Shown in pieces: positions 6,950-15,729 of a stretch of DNA of 19,689 nucleotides. The stretch spans positions 1 to 19,689 of the forward strand of contig JAYTCQ010000256.1 in NCBI GenBank assembly GCA_043736395.1, in the 5' to 3' direction. Below the pieces are notes generated by a model. The model made no database searches. It was not told the origin of the DNA and saw only the letters and a list, made by a program, of their open reading frames with translations. Origin of the DNA: JAFDVL01 sp043736395. GTDB lineage: Bacteria > Acidobacteriota > Blastocatellia > RBC074. Position 1 is the stretch's first letter. Each line of letters opens with the position of its first letter. Both the position numbers and the translations under genes were made by a program.

Positions 6950-8071
6950 TTATGGAAGAATTACCGAACCTGGACGCTGAATGATCTCAGGAGTTTTCAC
7001 CGGCTCTTTCTTCGTAACTATTTTGTAAATGCCGATGCCAACTGCCGCGCCGATAATTGCAAATACCGGAACCGCCGTTTGCGGAGTCCAGAATCCGCCC
7101 TGCGCCGCAATCACTCTGAACATACCTTCCCATACCGCCTCTGTACCTTGAACACTGGCTCTGATCCTCGCCGAACTGCCAGGATTATTACTGGCGGTAA
7201 AATTCGTAGACGCAATTCCCTGCGCATTCGTCGTAACTGACACGCTGGTCTGTCCGGCTAATGATCCGGCAGATGACCCAACAGCTCCCGCGCCGCCGCC
7301 AGTGCTGCCAGCCGTTGCAGCAGCGCCTCCTGATGCTCCTGCGCCTCCGCCTCCGACACTGCCTCCGCTAATCAAAAAGATGACTACGGCATCGGGAATC
7401 GGTTTATCGTTTTCATCTGTCACCCGCACTTGAATGCTGCGTGTACTGCGTGCGCGAACGTCAGTCGTGTCCCCTAAATTATAGGGTTTGATTAAGGTTC
7501 GTCGCGGAGTTGCCTGCTGTTCATTCGAAGCAACAGATTTCTCAACAGCTCCCACGCTCCAACTGCTCATGGCCATCACGCTGCCTTTGGATGTTTGCAG
7601 CATCGGCTCTCCGTTGCGCCATCCGGCATTCAACTTTGCGCCTTTAGAGACCACGTAAATCTGCTCGCCAATCTGAATCTGCGCCGATGCTTCAGGATTC
7701 AAAGTCAGGTTCATTTCACCTTTAATCATCGAAGCCGTCAGGCGTTGCGCGGAGACATCATTTTGTAATTTTACCGCCGCTCCGCCTCGCAGTAAAACCT
7801 CGCCGGAGCCTGTCACGGCAATGCGCGAAGTCGTCGCCGGAGCTGCCTGAATAATATCTCCGCTCCACACCGGCGCATCGCGTTTCACGAGCACGCCGTT
7901 AATTTCGACGGCTTCCAGCGACTCGATGGTTCCAATCGGTGCCATCATCGAAGGTGACGGCGCACGCAGCCCCGCCGTTAATTTTTCATTTTCGGAATTC
8001 GCCAGTCCCGCCATTGGCGCACAGGTTACCAGCACGGCTAAAAGTGTATTGATTGATTTTGATGATTTCAT
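6950..8071 (-). CDS. Exported FecR-like / Ig-like protein with C-terminal membrane helix
   Basis: This is a 373-residue protein with a signal peptide at ~1-25. Residues ~50-165 have a FecR-like pattern: 'VEINGVLVKRDAPVWSGDII', 'SRIAVTGSGEVLLRGGAAV', 'LTASMIKGEMNLTLN' and 'YVVSKGAKLNAGW', as in proteins where this beta domain is used outside iron signalling. Residues ~207-325 resemble an invasin/Big-1-type Ig domain ('IQVRVTDENDKPIPDAVVIF', then 'TTNAQGIASTNFTASNNPGSS'). A Gly/Ala/Ser-rich insertion at ~236-273 interrupts this domain. A hydrophobic segment (~333-351) is followed by a Lys-rich tail, so the protein is probably membrane-anchored with a short tail, tail-anchor style. Its start lies two bases after the stop of the giant beta-helix gene, which points to co-translation and perhaps a joint role at the cell surface. 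I cannot name a specific function. Confidence 0.75.
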   Translation of the reverse strand: MKSSKSINTLLAVLVTCAPMAGLANSENEKLTAGLRAPSPSMMAPIGTIESLEAVEINGVLVKRDAPVWSGDIIQAAPATTSRIAVTGSGEVLLRGGAAVKLQNDVSAQRLTASMIKGEMNLTLNPEASAQIQIGEQIYVVSKGAKLNAGWRNGEPMLQTSKGSVMAMSSWSVGAVEKSVASNEQQATPRRTLIKPYNLGDTTDVRARSTRSIQVRVTDENDKPIPDAVVIFLISGGSVGGGGAGASGGAAATAGSTGGGAGAVGSSAGSLAGQTSVSVTTNAQGIASTNFTASNNPGSSARIRASVQGTEAVWEGMFRVIAAQGGFWTPQTAVPVFAIIGAAVGIGIYKIVTKKEPVKTPEIIQRPGSVILP

Positions 8072-8073
8072 TT

Positions 8074-11000
8074 TTATTCATTCCCCTTTCGAGAATTGGT
8101 ATCACGACTGATGACGGTATCGGTTCGACCGTCAATAGATAAACTCATGGGTTGGAGGACGATGACATCGGAGCGTGAGGGAGCCAGCGATTCCAACAAA
8201 ACTGTTGCCGGTGAAGCAAGCGCACCAGTTCCAGGTGAACCAGCCGTGACCGATGTGCCGTCATCATCCGTGACTACGACTCTGACCTTAGTCACATCAG
8301 GTCTGGCGGCAGCTCCCTGAAAATCTACTTGCAAAGTGAAGCATTGTCCGGGTAATAACGAAGACGCACTGAGCGGCTGCGTTAAGGCGACTTCAATTGG
8401 TTTCCCAACTAATTGATTGAACGTATCAATGAATTGATATGTGATTTTATTGATATTTTTATTCGCATCGTACATCGAAACTTTGACGCGGAAATCTTCC
8501 CGAATCTGTTCCAGTACAACTAACGGCGCGCCCGGCAAAGCAATCAATCCATCGCGTGGAATGATTTGCACCGCAGGCGCGGTATTTCCAATCAACGCGG
8601 CAAACGCCGTCCCCGCATCGCCTACGGCTTCACCCGTTGGCGTAGGAGCCGGATTCGCTCCGGTGATGAAATTAAATGTGAGTCGCGAATTAAATTGCGA
8701 TGGCAAAACCTGACTGGCATTCAAGCCCAGATCAGAACGCGCAAACGTTCCGGCAAAGAATGGCAGCGGCGGATTAAATAACACACGGAAGCGTAATCTC
8801 TGCGCCGGATTTAACGTCCGACTCAAGGTAATCAGGCGCACCGGATCGCGGTCAATGCCGCTCGGATTCAAAGCCGTTTCCGTACCGTCAGCATTGATTA
8901 ATCGAACCGCAAAATACCGCGCATCATCCACTGATCCAAGGCTGGGTACCTGCGCACTGATCTGCCGCTGAAATTGCGCTGTCGTCAAATTCATCGGCAA
9001 ACATCCGGTATTTTCCAGCGTGAATGTGCCGGACACCGCATTGCCACTGCCAACGACAACAGGACCTAATGACAAGGCATTCGGATTGGTTCCGTCGTAA
9101 GTCACAATTCCAACTGCTGTGCCAGCCAAAGCAGGCGTCGCCAACGTCGAAGAATTATTCGTCGAAATCGGATCGAGCGTTTGTCCGGCTGAAATTCTGG
9201 CCACCGAAGTCAATGTCGTGTTCTGTGCTAAACACGGAAGCGTTCCGCGCAACGTGAAGACCGCCGAACCTGGCGCAAAATTTGCCGTCGAAGCGAAGAA
9301 TGCCCCGTCCTGAGAACATGTCCAACCAAGCGGAGCCGTACACGTCACACCTGACAGCTGAATCGGCATATCAATTCTGACAGAAGGACTGACAGAATTG
9401 TTAAGACCGCCATTTACCACTGTCACAGTGTAAGTGACAACACCTGTGCTGATTGCCGGACTTGGCGTGACCGTTTGGCTGATACTTAATTCAGCGGCTG
9501 CCTGCACGGCGGCGCAGGCTGAAAATTCTGACGTGTTGCCATTCGTATCCGTCGCAGTCGCGGTGATAAATCGCCCGACCGTCAGCGGCGAACCAAGATT
9601 TGCTTGAAACGAAAAACTCGCATTCCCACTGGCATCGGTCGTCACCGTCGTCGTGCCAAGATAGGTTTCGCCTTCTCCGTAGCCCGACGAATCACAGGCA
9701 GTATTGGAGAAAAATTCCAAGGGGAATTGCATGTTCGGCGTACTGTTCAGCGTTCCGTTAATTCCAACTCCCTGCGCGGTTGAGTATGCAAAAGTAAGCA
9801 CCGGATAATTTTGTAAATTATTCGCGCCGACATCTCCGTCGCCTGGATCATTAAAGCTAATACCTCTGCCATCTAATTCAATTCCAAGTTCCGCATTTCC
9901 ACTGATCGAATTGTTCGTGATGAAATTACTTCTTCCCGCGGGAATGGTCAGCCCACTCAATATAATTTGTGGAGCAACAGAAACTCCACTGGAATTATTC
10001 TTAATCACATTCTGCCGAATGGTCGTATTGTTGGCACCTTCCAATAAAATTCCATTCAATTTATTAGCAAACGTGGCTGTCCCATTGGCGTCCGTACCAA
10101 TGCGGTTACCTTGAATTAGATTTCCGCTTGCCGTTCCCAGTAGCAAAAACTCCGAGAAAAAAACAGCTCTGGTAATTGTAATTCCATCACCGCCGTTGCC
10201 GCCAATTAAATTTGGAGAAGCGCCGATGCTATTATTCGAGGCTCCGGCAATAAAAATGCCATCGCCCTGATTGCCACTGATGTCGGTTCCGGCACGGACA
10301 ATTCCAATATTATTTTGGAGAATTAAATTTCCGGTGGAGCCGCCCCCAGTGAGATAGATGCCATCCCCACCATTCGCAATGATGACGTTGGAAGTCACAC
10401 CTGGCGCGCCGATGGTATTATTCGGAGAATTATTAATAACGATTCCATCTCCGCCATTATTTTGAATCGTACAATTTTCAACTTTATTACCTCCGGCTGT
10501 GTTGAGATTCATCGCATCGAAAAATCCGGTAATCGTCAGACTCCGCAGTAAAGAATTTCCAGCCCTCACCACAATTCCAGTGGAAAAAGATGTACCGGTT
10601 CCACTTCCTTCGATCACAATTGACTGTGTCGCAGGCGCTCCTGCTGGTGGAGTTCCAATCAAATTAAGTGGTTCAGTGATGGCAGGCAAAGCCGAAAAAA
10701 CTAAAACCGACTGCGTCCCGCTTCCAATATTAAAAACAATCGTGTCTACACCTGCATTAGCGTTGGCTTCCTGAATAGCTGCACGCAAAGTGCAAGGTCC
10801 TACTGAACCCGTTGCCAAACGAGGAGCGCAAAGTCCATCTCCGGGAGTCTCATCCGAAAGATCAATCGCTGTGGTAACTGTGAATGTCATCGCCGCTTCC
10901 GGCACCGCATACGACGGCGAGGATTGTCCGGCTCGCAACATTACGAGTCCATTCAAAGCCGAAGCATTCAAACGCATCGGCAAGGCTGCAACGATGGCGT

Positions 11001-12225
11001 TTTCATTTTCGAGCGAAATTTTAGTGGATTCAAAAGTCCCCGCGTTAGAAAGAATATTTAGTGTCTTGCTGGTAGAATCAAGAATCATTAAATCATCGTA
11101 CGCGCTGGTTGAGATTCGAGTTTTGAGTAATGTTTTATGGCCTTGTAATGAACGAACAGATTCTGGCTGAGCAGTGTTGCCAGACAATTTTTCCGCTCGC
11201 CATTCGCGCGTGAAGCGATCTGCCGCGCGGCGTCTTCCCGTTCCCACTTGTGCTTGCGGCGCGCGCATTGCGTACACTTCGTCATTCTCCGCCAGCACTG
11301 CTAATTGATCCTGCGCCAGCGTATCAAATCTGCCCACCGCCATTGATTGAATCGTAAATGGTAAGACTTGCGTCGTGACCGTCAACGCTTCGTCACGCGC
11401 TTCAACGAGGTAAAGATTATTACCTGCGGCAGCGGCGAGATCAGCGACGACATCGTTATTCATTTGACCGAGCGTTAAAGCGGTGACAGGTTGCGCTACT
11501 GCAAAAGATTTTGGTTTCCCGCTCATTGCGCTTTGTGAATTTTGATAGAGCAGAATTTCAAATTTGCTTTCGGCTTGAATCGCCAACGCCAGATCAATCA
11601 CGCCGTCGTGATGATTGAATTCACCTGCGGTCATTGCCGTGATTTGACCACTGACGGAAATTTCTTTCGCTTCATCAAAGCCGCCCTTGCCATCTCCAGA
11701 CAATAGAAATAATTTTTGTCCTAGCCGAGAAGCGAAGATTACATCCTGATGTGCATCGCCGTTGAAATCTCCGGCTTCAATAAAATCAGGAGTTGCGGAC
11801 AAAGCTAACACCGGAGCATTACTCAAAAATGGTTCGACCGCATTCGTCAAAGAATTCGCGCCGTAAATCGCTTCGGGGTTGCCACGAAAAATTCGCATAG
11901 AACCAAGCCCCGCGCCGCCGTATGCGGCAACAACCTCAGGCGTTCCGTCTTCATTGAAATCGGCGACGACCATTGCCAAAGGCGTAGCCGACAGTCGTTC
12001 CAAAGAATTTTCGTCAGTCAGTGTTTTGGCCTGACTAAGCTTGATCATCGTTTTGGCGGCGGCTTCGCGTTGGATGGTGAGCCGTTCAATTTTGGGTGAC
12101 GCGAGCGATTTTCCAGCGGCAAAAATTGACAGGATTTTTTGTCCTGCGCCGCTGGCGATCACACTGGTTATAACGATAGTAAAAGCTATCATCAGGATTC
12201 TGGTTTGGGTTGTCATTCGCTTCAT
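8074..12225 (-). CDS. Giant exported FG-GAP / CSLREA beta-helix / DUF11 protein
   Basis: This is a 1383-residue mosaic. A signal peptide covers ~1-28. FG-GAP/VCBS-type repeats occupy ~80-320, with calcium-loop-like texts such as ADFNEDGTPEVV and GDFNGDAHQDV. A CSLREA-type entry segment at ~447-500 ('GDGLCAPR...CTLRAAIQEANAN') leads into a right-handed parallel beta-helix (~500-800). The helix is built from repeated NGGDGI and 'NNTIG'-like turns and ends at 'FNDPGDGDVGANNLQNYPVL', a common end for these domains. An Ig-like domain (~820-905), a DUF11-type domain (~910-1030) and a further beta-rich tail follow. I see no sorting signal or membrane helix at the C-terminus. An AGGAGG 4 bases before the ATG supports this start; a second ATG lies three codons on. 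Inference: a secreted or surface-attached adhesin-like or carbohydrate-interacting protein. The beta-helix could also be enzymatic, but I see no catalytic signature. Confidence 0.85.
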   Translation of the reverse strand: MKRMTTQTRILMIAFTIVITSVIASGAGQKILSIFAAGKSLASPKIERLTIQREAAAKTMIKLSQAKTLTDENSLERLSATPLAMVVADFNEDGTPEVVAAYGGAGLGSMRIFRGNPEAIYGANSLTNAVEPFLSNAPVLALSATPDFIEAGDFNGDAHQDVIFASRLGQKLFLLSGDGKGGFDEAKEISVSGQITAMTAGEFNHHDGVIDLALAIQAESKFEILLYQNSQSAMSGKPKSFAVAQPVTALTLGQMNNDVVADLAAAAGNNLYLVEARDEALTVTTQVLPFTIQSMAVGRFDTLAQDQLAVLAENDEVYAMRAPQAQVGTGRRRAADRFTREWRAEKLSGNTAQPESVRSLQGHKTLLKTRISTSAYDDLMILDSTSKTLNILSNAGTFESTKISLENENAIVAALPMRLNASALNGLVMLRAGQSSPSYAVPEAAMTFTVTTAIDLSDETPGDGLCAPRLATGSVGPCTLRAAIQEANANAGVDTIVFNIGSGTQSVLVFSALPAITEPLNLIGTPPAGAPATQSIVIEGSGTGTSFSTGIVVRAGNSLLRSLTITGFFDAMNLNTAGGNKVENCTIQNNGGDGIVINNSPNNTIGAPGVTSNVIIANGGDGIYLTGGGSTGNLILQNNIGIVRAGTDISGNQGDGIFIAGASNNSIGASPNLIGGNGGDGITITRAVFFSEFLLLGTASGNLIQGNRIGTDANGTATFANKLNGILLEGANNTTIRQNVIKNNSSGVSVAPQIILSGLTIPAGRSNFITNNSISGNAELGIELDGRGISFNDPGDGDVGANNLQNYPVLTFAYSTAQGVGINGTLNSTPNMQFPLEFFSNTACDSSGYGEGETYLGTTTVTTDASGNASFSFQANLGSPLTVGRFITATATDTNGNTSEFSACAAVQAAAELSISQTVTPSPAISTGVVTYTVTVVNGGLNNSVSPSVRIDMPIQLSGVTCTAPLGWTCSQDGAFFASTANFAPGSAVFTLRGTLPCLAQNTTLTSVARISAGQTLDPISTNNSSTLATPALAGTAVGIVTYDGTNPNALSLGPVVVGSGNAVSGTFTLENTGCLPMNLTTAQFQRQISAQVPSLGSVDDARYFAVRLINADGTETALNPSGIDRDPVRLITLSRTLNPAQRLRFRVLFNPPLPFFAGTFARSDLGLNASQVLPSQFNSRLTFNFITGANPAPTPTGEAVGDAGTAFAALIGNTAPAVQIIPRDGLIALPGAPLVVLEQIREDFRVKVSMYDANKNINKITYQFIDTFNQLVGKPIEVALTQPLSASSLLPGQCFTLQVDFQGAAARPDVTKVRVVVTDDDGTSVTAGSPGTGALASPATVLLESLAPSRSDVIVLQPMSLSIDGRTDTVISRDTNSRKGNE

Positions 12226-12229
12226 AAAA

Positions 12230-12235
12230 CCTCCT
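12230..12235 (-). promoter_or_regulatory. Strong Shine-Dalgarno for the giant protein
   Basis: On the minus strand this reads AGGAGG, then TTTT, then ATG at 12225. The spacing is short, and a second in-frame ATG at 12216 would be 13 bases away. The first ATG is preferred. Confidence 0.65.
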
Positions 12236-12336
12236 ACGATTCCGGCTGAGACGGATCATGTAATAATAAGAAATCAAGGGGAGTATGGGGCTGCGCAATT
12301 CGCCGTCAGTATACAGACTTTCAGCGAGAACGTAAT

Positions 12337-13134
12337 TTATTTTTTTAGCTCCACTAATTCGGTGGTTGCCATTCCCAGGACTTCACTTTTGATCATCCCG
12401 ACATCTTTGGCAAACCAAACAAAATTTTTGAAAGGCGGCAAATTCATTGGCATTGACCGACCTTGCATTCCAAGATTCATTTTGCTGGTGACGGTCATCG
12501 CAACTTTAAAAGTCTCGTAAGAACCGGCGGGGACAGTCACTTTTTCCGCGCTGACGATTTCATAATCCAGCGTAAAATTTCCATCCTTGAGCATCATCGG
12601 AATTTTTTTATCATCGGAGGGCAAGCCTTCCACTTCAAAATGGGCTTGCCATTTTTTGCCGACTTTCCAATCGTTTTCATTGGGGAAAGAAATCCCATCC
12701 GACTTCACGGTTTTAAATTTGAAACGCGATTCCTGACCTGCATTCACGTTGGCGTATTCCAACGCCATCAGACCTTCTGCGCCGCACCGAAAGCTATGTT
12801 CAATACTGGTAACATCCGTCTTACCGGCTTTGGTTTCCATCGGCGGAAACTGCGTCTTCTGCACGAAGCCGTCCTTCGTAAAATTCGTATAGAACTCTGT
12901 GTAATTTGAAGTTGGTAATTTGCCGCCAGTGTAAGTCGCCTTATAAGTTTTCTGCAAAGTCGGAGTCGCCGGATAATATGCATTAGCACAACCGCCGACC
13001 GCATCGGCAGCAGATTTCGCCGGAGTGGAAGAACCACTTGACGAAGTAGATTCAGTTGCCGTGCGGCATCCGCTGATGAATAAACTGACACCGAAAAATA
13101 GAATGGCGATAAGCTTGGTTGAATAGTGATTCAT
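12337..13134 (-). CDS. Lipoprotein, TapB/DUF3108-like beta domain
   Basis: This is a 265-residue protein. A basic N-terminus and hydrophobic core end in ISGC, with the lipidation Cys at residue 23, followed by a Ser/Thr-rich linker, so it is a lipoprotein. The mature part reads as an all-beta domain, with 'YKATYTGGK...YTEFYTNFTKDGFVQKTQF', later 'VTVPAGSYETFKVAMTV' and 'FVWFAKDVGMIKSEV'. The last two resemble the closing strands of DUF3108/TapB-type proteins. That family call is a recognition by eye, not a search. An AGGAG lies 8 bases upstream of the ATG. It is the first gene of the minus-strand series, and the giant beta-helix gene begins 111 bases after its stop. That gap may hold a separate weak promoter, so membership in one operon is uncertain. 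Function unknown. Confidence 0.75.
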   Translation of the reverse strand: MNHYSTKLIAILFFGVSLFISGCRTATESTSSSGSSTPAKSAADAVGGCANAYYPATPTLQKTYKATYTGGKLPTSNYTEFYTNFTKDGFVQKTQFPPMETKAGKTDVTSIEHSFRCGAEGLMALEYANVNAGQESRFKFKTVKSDGISFPNENDWKVGKKWQAHFEVEGLPSDDKKIPMMLKDGNFTLDYEIVSAEKVTVPAGSYETFKVAMTVTSKMNLGMQGRSMPMNLPPFKNFVWFAKDVGMIKSEVLGMATTELVELKK

Positions 13135-13247
13135 CTTGGATGCTCCTGTTACTTTAATAAGCGAATTGTCGCTTGCAAAACTGGCTTTGTTAGTACTACC
13201 CAGCTAATGAGTTAACGTTTTTACTAGTTCGCAGTTTCCCCTCTGCG

Positions 13248-13291
13248 TTGACAAAATCACAACTTGACCGATAAGCTGCCAAAAGAATAAT
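13248..13291 (+). promoter_or_regulatory. Candidate sigma-70-type promoter(s) for the plus-strand gene
   Basis: Two overlapping options are visible. One is TTGACA (13248-13253) with a 16-base spacer and GATAAG. The other is TTGACC (13264-13269) with a 16-base spacer and AATAAT (13286-13291). Either would start transcription about 40-60 bases before the ATG. The assignment is by consensus only. Confidence 0.45.
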
Positions 13292-13327
13292 CATCTCAAT
13301 AATAAGCGCAATTTCTCTGCCGAAACT

Positions 13328-13332
13328 GGAGG
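13328..13332 (+). promoter_or_regulatory. Ribosome binding site of the plus-strand gene
   Basis: GGAGG lies 8 bases before the ATG at 13341. It fixes the start of this otherwise unrecognised gene. Confidence 0.7.
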
Positions 13333-13340
13333 CTCAGATA

Positions 13341-14108
13341 ATGGAAGAACACTACAGCTTGCAAAGGCTCTTAACGTTACGAAAATTGACGCGCAGTATA
13401 ACGGAATTGTTGCGCGGCCAAATGAAAGAATATTTGGCGACGGTCGCGCCGTTGCTGCGGCCCAGAAATGTGCTGGGCGAATACGTCAAAAGCAGTACGC
13501 GGGAAACTGTTCCTGGCGCGAATGTCGCTTTCAAAGAATTGCAAAATCTGTACGAAGCCGTCGCCTCAAACAAACCGTTTTTATTATCCAAAGAACTGGA
13601 TTCTTCAATTGATATTCTGAACACGACCATCGAAATTACGCCGATGGAATATCTGCACGAAGCCGCCACCGCCAGCCAAACGAAAAAAATCACCGTCACT
13701 TCGCCGCTAAAAAATATTTTGACTTACACCGGTTATGGCCCAACCAAGTTACGCGAGCTGTTAGCGGATCGTTACCGCACACCTGAAAAAGTACAGGAAT
13801 TCATTGTGCATTATTTAGCCCTGCACGTAGCAATCAACCGGCAATCAGGCATCTCCCAAATGTTTGCCGCGTTACACTTCCCAATCAGTACCATCAAATT
13901 GCCGGAGTTCGGCGAACTACCAATCACGTGCATTGCCTCAACAATTTCCACCCTTCGTCCGCCGGATGATGTACTGATCGAAAGCACCGAATTTTCAGGA
14001 TTGGACGCATTCGAAGAAGTCGTCAATCTTGCGGACATAATGAATTTGCGTGATGAACTCAAAGAACAATTGGTTGATTTAGCGAAGGGGCAAGGGGAAA
14101 ATTTGTAA
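13341..14108 (+). CDS. Unrecognised cytoplasmic protein
   Basis: I do not recognise this 255-residue protein. It has no signal peptide and no membrane helix. The N-terminal ~75 residues look helical (LQRLLTLRKLTRSITELLRG, then 'KEYLATVAPLLRPRNVLGEYV'). The middle ('TKKITVTSPLKNILTYTGYGPTKLRELL') is mixed. The C-terminal quarter contains 'LPEFGELPITCIASTISTLRPPDDVLIESTEFSGLDAFEEVV' in two strand-rich parts, ending in an acidic/basic helix. A good Shine-Dalgarno sequence, the promoter candidates upstream and its normal composition make it a real gene. It is the only plus-strand gene of the window. It is divergent from the lipoprotein and convergent with the pentapeptide-repeat gene (30 bases between stops, no clear terminator hairpin). 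It might be a monocistronic accessory gene; nothing visible gives a role. Confidence 0.8.
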   Translation: MEEHYSLQRLLTLRKLTRSITELLRGQMKEYLATVAPLLRPRNVLGEYVKSSTRETVPGANVAFKELQNLYEAVASNKPFLLSKELDSSIDILNTTIEITPMEYLHEAATASQTKKITVTSPLKNILTYTGYGPTKLRELLADRYRTPEKVQEFIVHYLALHVAINRQSGISQMFAALHFPISTIKLPEFGELPITCIASTISTLRPPDDVLIESTEFSGLDAFEEVVNLADIMNLRDELKEQLVDLAKGQGENL

Positions 14109-14138
14109 TTGGTGATCCATTTTTATTAAGGGGAGTTG

Positions 14139-15059
14139 TTATGCCTCGGCACCTTCAAATGCCGCTTTAATCATTGCCTGGATTTCTTCCTCTGTTGCCG
14201 CCTGCCGATATAAAGGTTGTGGTTTCACATAGGGAGGCGTCACGCCTGCGGGGCCATAAGCAACAATGATCGGCTCAGGAAACCGCGCCCCGACCGTAAT
14301 ACAACTTTCCATCACAAAGGTTTCCAGTTCCGCCCAATAAAAATCCGTATCCCGAAAAATCGCCGCCGCCGCTTGCGCGTCCAGCAAACAAGCTCCAACC
14401 AAATTTGCGCCGCTAAAATTCGCTATATTCATGCGCACCTTACGCAAATCGGCGAACTCGAAAATTGCGCCTTGCGCTTCCATTCGTGTCATTAGCGACG
14501 CAGTAAACGTCGCTCGCTCGAAATTCGCCATCGCAGCCTTAGCATCTGAAAAATCGCATTGCGAAAAGTCAGCGAGTCTCCCATTGGTGACTTCGAGAAT
14601 TGCGCCTTTAAAAATCGCCTTGGGTGCGGTAACTTTGGTAAGAATTGCATTAGTAAGATTCGCACTCGTTAAGTCAGCTTCGGTCAAATTTGCCTCGGTT
14701 AAATTTGCAGCAGTCAGATTGGCTCCGGTGAGCTTGGCACGCGATAAATTGGCTTTTGTTAGATTTGCACCTTCGAGATTTGCCCCTGAAAGGTCAGCAC
14801 TCGACAAAATTGCACTAGACATTTCAGACTGTTGTAATTCAGCATTTTGCAAAATTATTTTTCGACAATCAACCGCACTCAAATCACATTCTGACAAATT
14901 GGCATAAGATAAATCAATCCCCTGAAATATACCTCTCGGCCACACCTCGCTGTTGAAATTGGTGCCGGTAAGTTGTTTGCCTTTTTTTAGCAGCAACTGT
15001 TTTGCCTCTACTATTAGTATGTCTAGCTCCTCACTCATGTCTTTTATAACCAAGTTCAT
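14139..15059 (-). CDS. Pentapeptide-repeat protein
   Basis: This is a 306-residue protein. Residues ~45-245 are A(D/N)LxX pentapeptide repeats, nearly perfect between ~83 and 143 (ADLSGANLEGANLTKANL and on) and degenerate towards the C-terminus. They predict a right-handed quadrilateral beta-helix. A ~40-residue helical head precedes them, and a tail (~255-306) containing a Pro-rich 'TPPYVKPQPLY' and an acidic helix follows. There is no export signal. Neither the ATG at 15059 nor the next one at 15038 has a good Shine-Dalgarno sequence, so the start is uncertain. It lies 28 bases after the DUF4291 gene and closes the minus-strand block behind the Rhs gene. Members of this fold serve as DNA mimics, effectors and scaffolds; which applies here cannot be told. 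An immunity or accessory role for the Rhs locus is possible. Confidence 0.88.
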   Translation of the reverse strand: MNLVIKDMSEELDILIVEAKQLLLKKGKQLTGTNFNSEVWPRGIFQGIDLSYANLSECDLSAVDCRKIILQNAELQQSEMSSAILSSADLSGANLEGANLTKANLSRAKLTGANLTAANLTEANLTEADLTSANLTNAILTKVTAPKAIFKGAILEVTNGRLADFSQCDFSDAKAAMANFERATFTASLMTRMEAQGAIFEFADLRKVRMNIANFSGANLVGACLLDAQAAAAIFRDTDFYWAELETFVMESCITVGARFPEPIIVAYGPAGVTPPYVKPQPLYRQAATEEEIQAMIKAAFEGAEA

Positions 15060-15087
15060 TCTTATTGTGGGGCAACGTTCCTCTCCC

Positions 15088-15714
15088 CTAATTTTGATGA
15101 TTAGGCAGATTCACCATTCCCAAAGTCCATTGCAAATCTAAATCAATTTGATATTCACGTTCTGCGTTGGCAAATGGTATTGCCAGCTGATTTAGAGCAA
15201 CTACAGACTTGATTGTGTGCGCGAGTTCCGTAGTATCCGTTATTTCTTTAATATGTTGATTAACATACTCCTTAAGTACTGTCCCGGATATCCCGACCTG
15301 CAATGCACGACGATCCAGCTTCCGCAGTGAGAAATCTCTGTCCGGGTCCCATTGATAACGTACATCTGAATGATGCAGTGCTTCCCGCCAATCAGCTTCC
15401 ACCGCGAATAGAAATGGATCAAAGGATGTAGGGATACCTTGAGAAAGCATACTATGAAAACCTTGGTGGCTAACTTTTATCTTAAGAATCCGCTCCTGGT
15501 TAGGCCTAGTCGCAAAGTGAGATCGATATAACATCCACCCCAAAGAAGGCTTAATCCAAGTCATACGGAATAGGCTAAATTCATCCCCAAAAGTGCCTTT
15601 ACTTAAGGCTTGGTTAGCAATACGAGAATTGAATGCCTGATATATAAACACTCCCTGCTGGTCAAAGTCCGCCCAAATCTTGCGAGATGTACGATCAAAT
15701 AATTCCTTGTTCAT
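15088..15714 (-). CDS. DUF4291 family protein
   Basis: This is a 208-residue protein, the usual length for DUF4291. The family marks are all visible: VFIYQAF (22-28), RMTWIKPS (50-57) followed by 'GWMLYRSHFA', 'ERILKIKVS' (74-82), QWDPDRD (121-127) and 'RALQVGISG' (136-144). To my knowledge the biochemical activity of the family is not established. The strongly conserved Arg, Trp, Lys, Tyr, Gln and Asp residues suggest an enzyme or nucleotide-binding site (inference). It has no signal peptide. It starts 15 bases after the HEAT-repeat gene and is followed 28 bases later by the pentapeptide gene, so the three are probably one transcript. The Shine-Dalgarno is weak. Its place downstream of an Rhs toxin gene may be accidental or may reflect a conflict-system role. 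Confidence 0.85.
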   Translation of the reverse strand: MNKELFDRTSRKIWADFDQQGVFIYQAFNSRIANQALSKGTFGDEFSLFRMTWIKPSLGWMLYRSHFATRPNQERILKIKVSHQGFHSMLSQGIPTSFDPFLFAVEADWREALHHSDVRYQWDPDRDFSLRKLDRRALQVGISGTVLKEYVNQHIKEITDTTELAHTIKSVVALNQLAIPFANAEREYQIDLDLQWTLGMVNLPNHQN

Positions 15715-15729
15715 ACGGGCTTGGAAACA

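Larger units (their letters stand above)
13135..13340. promoter_or_regulatory. Divergent intergenic region between lipoprotein and plus-strand gene
   Basis: This 206-base region must hold promoters for both directions. It contains an AGGAG (13143-13147, minus) for the lipoprotein and a GGAGG (13328-13332, plus) for the rightward gene. A small hairpin, AAGCGA-ATTG-TCGCTT (13159-13174), lies in the expected leader of the lipoprotein and could be an operator or leader structure. I did not find a convincing minus-strand promoter. Confidence 0.6.

Noticed and set aside
10160..10500. Repeated short motifs within the giant gene that might suggest a tandem DNA repeat
   Set aside because: The repetition is at protein level (beta-helix turns such as NGGDGI) with diverged codons. 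It is not a DNA satellite or CRISPR array.
12308..12313. TATACT -10-like hexamer on the minus strand before the giant gene
   Set aside because: The sequence 16-17 bases upstream matches the -35 consensus at only two positions, which is too weak to list as a promoter.
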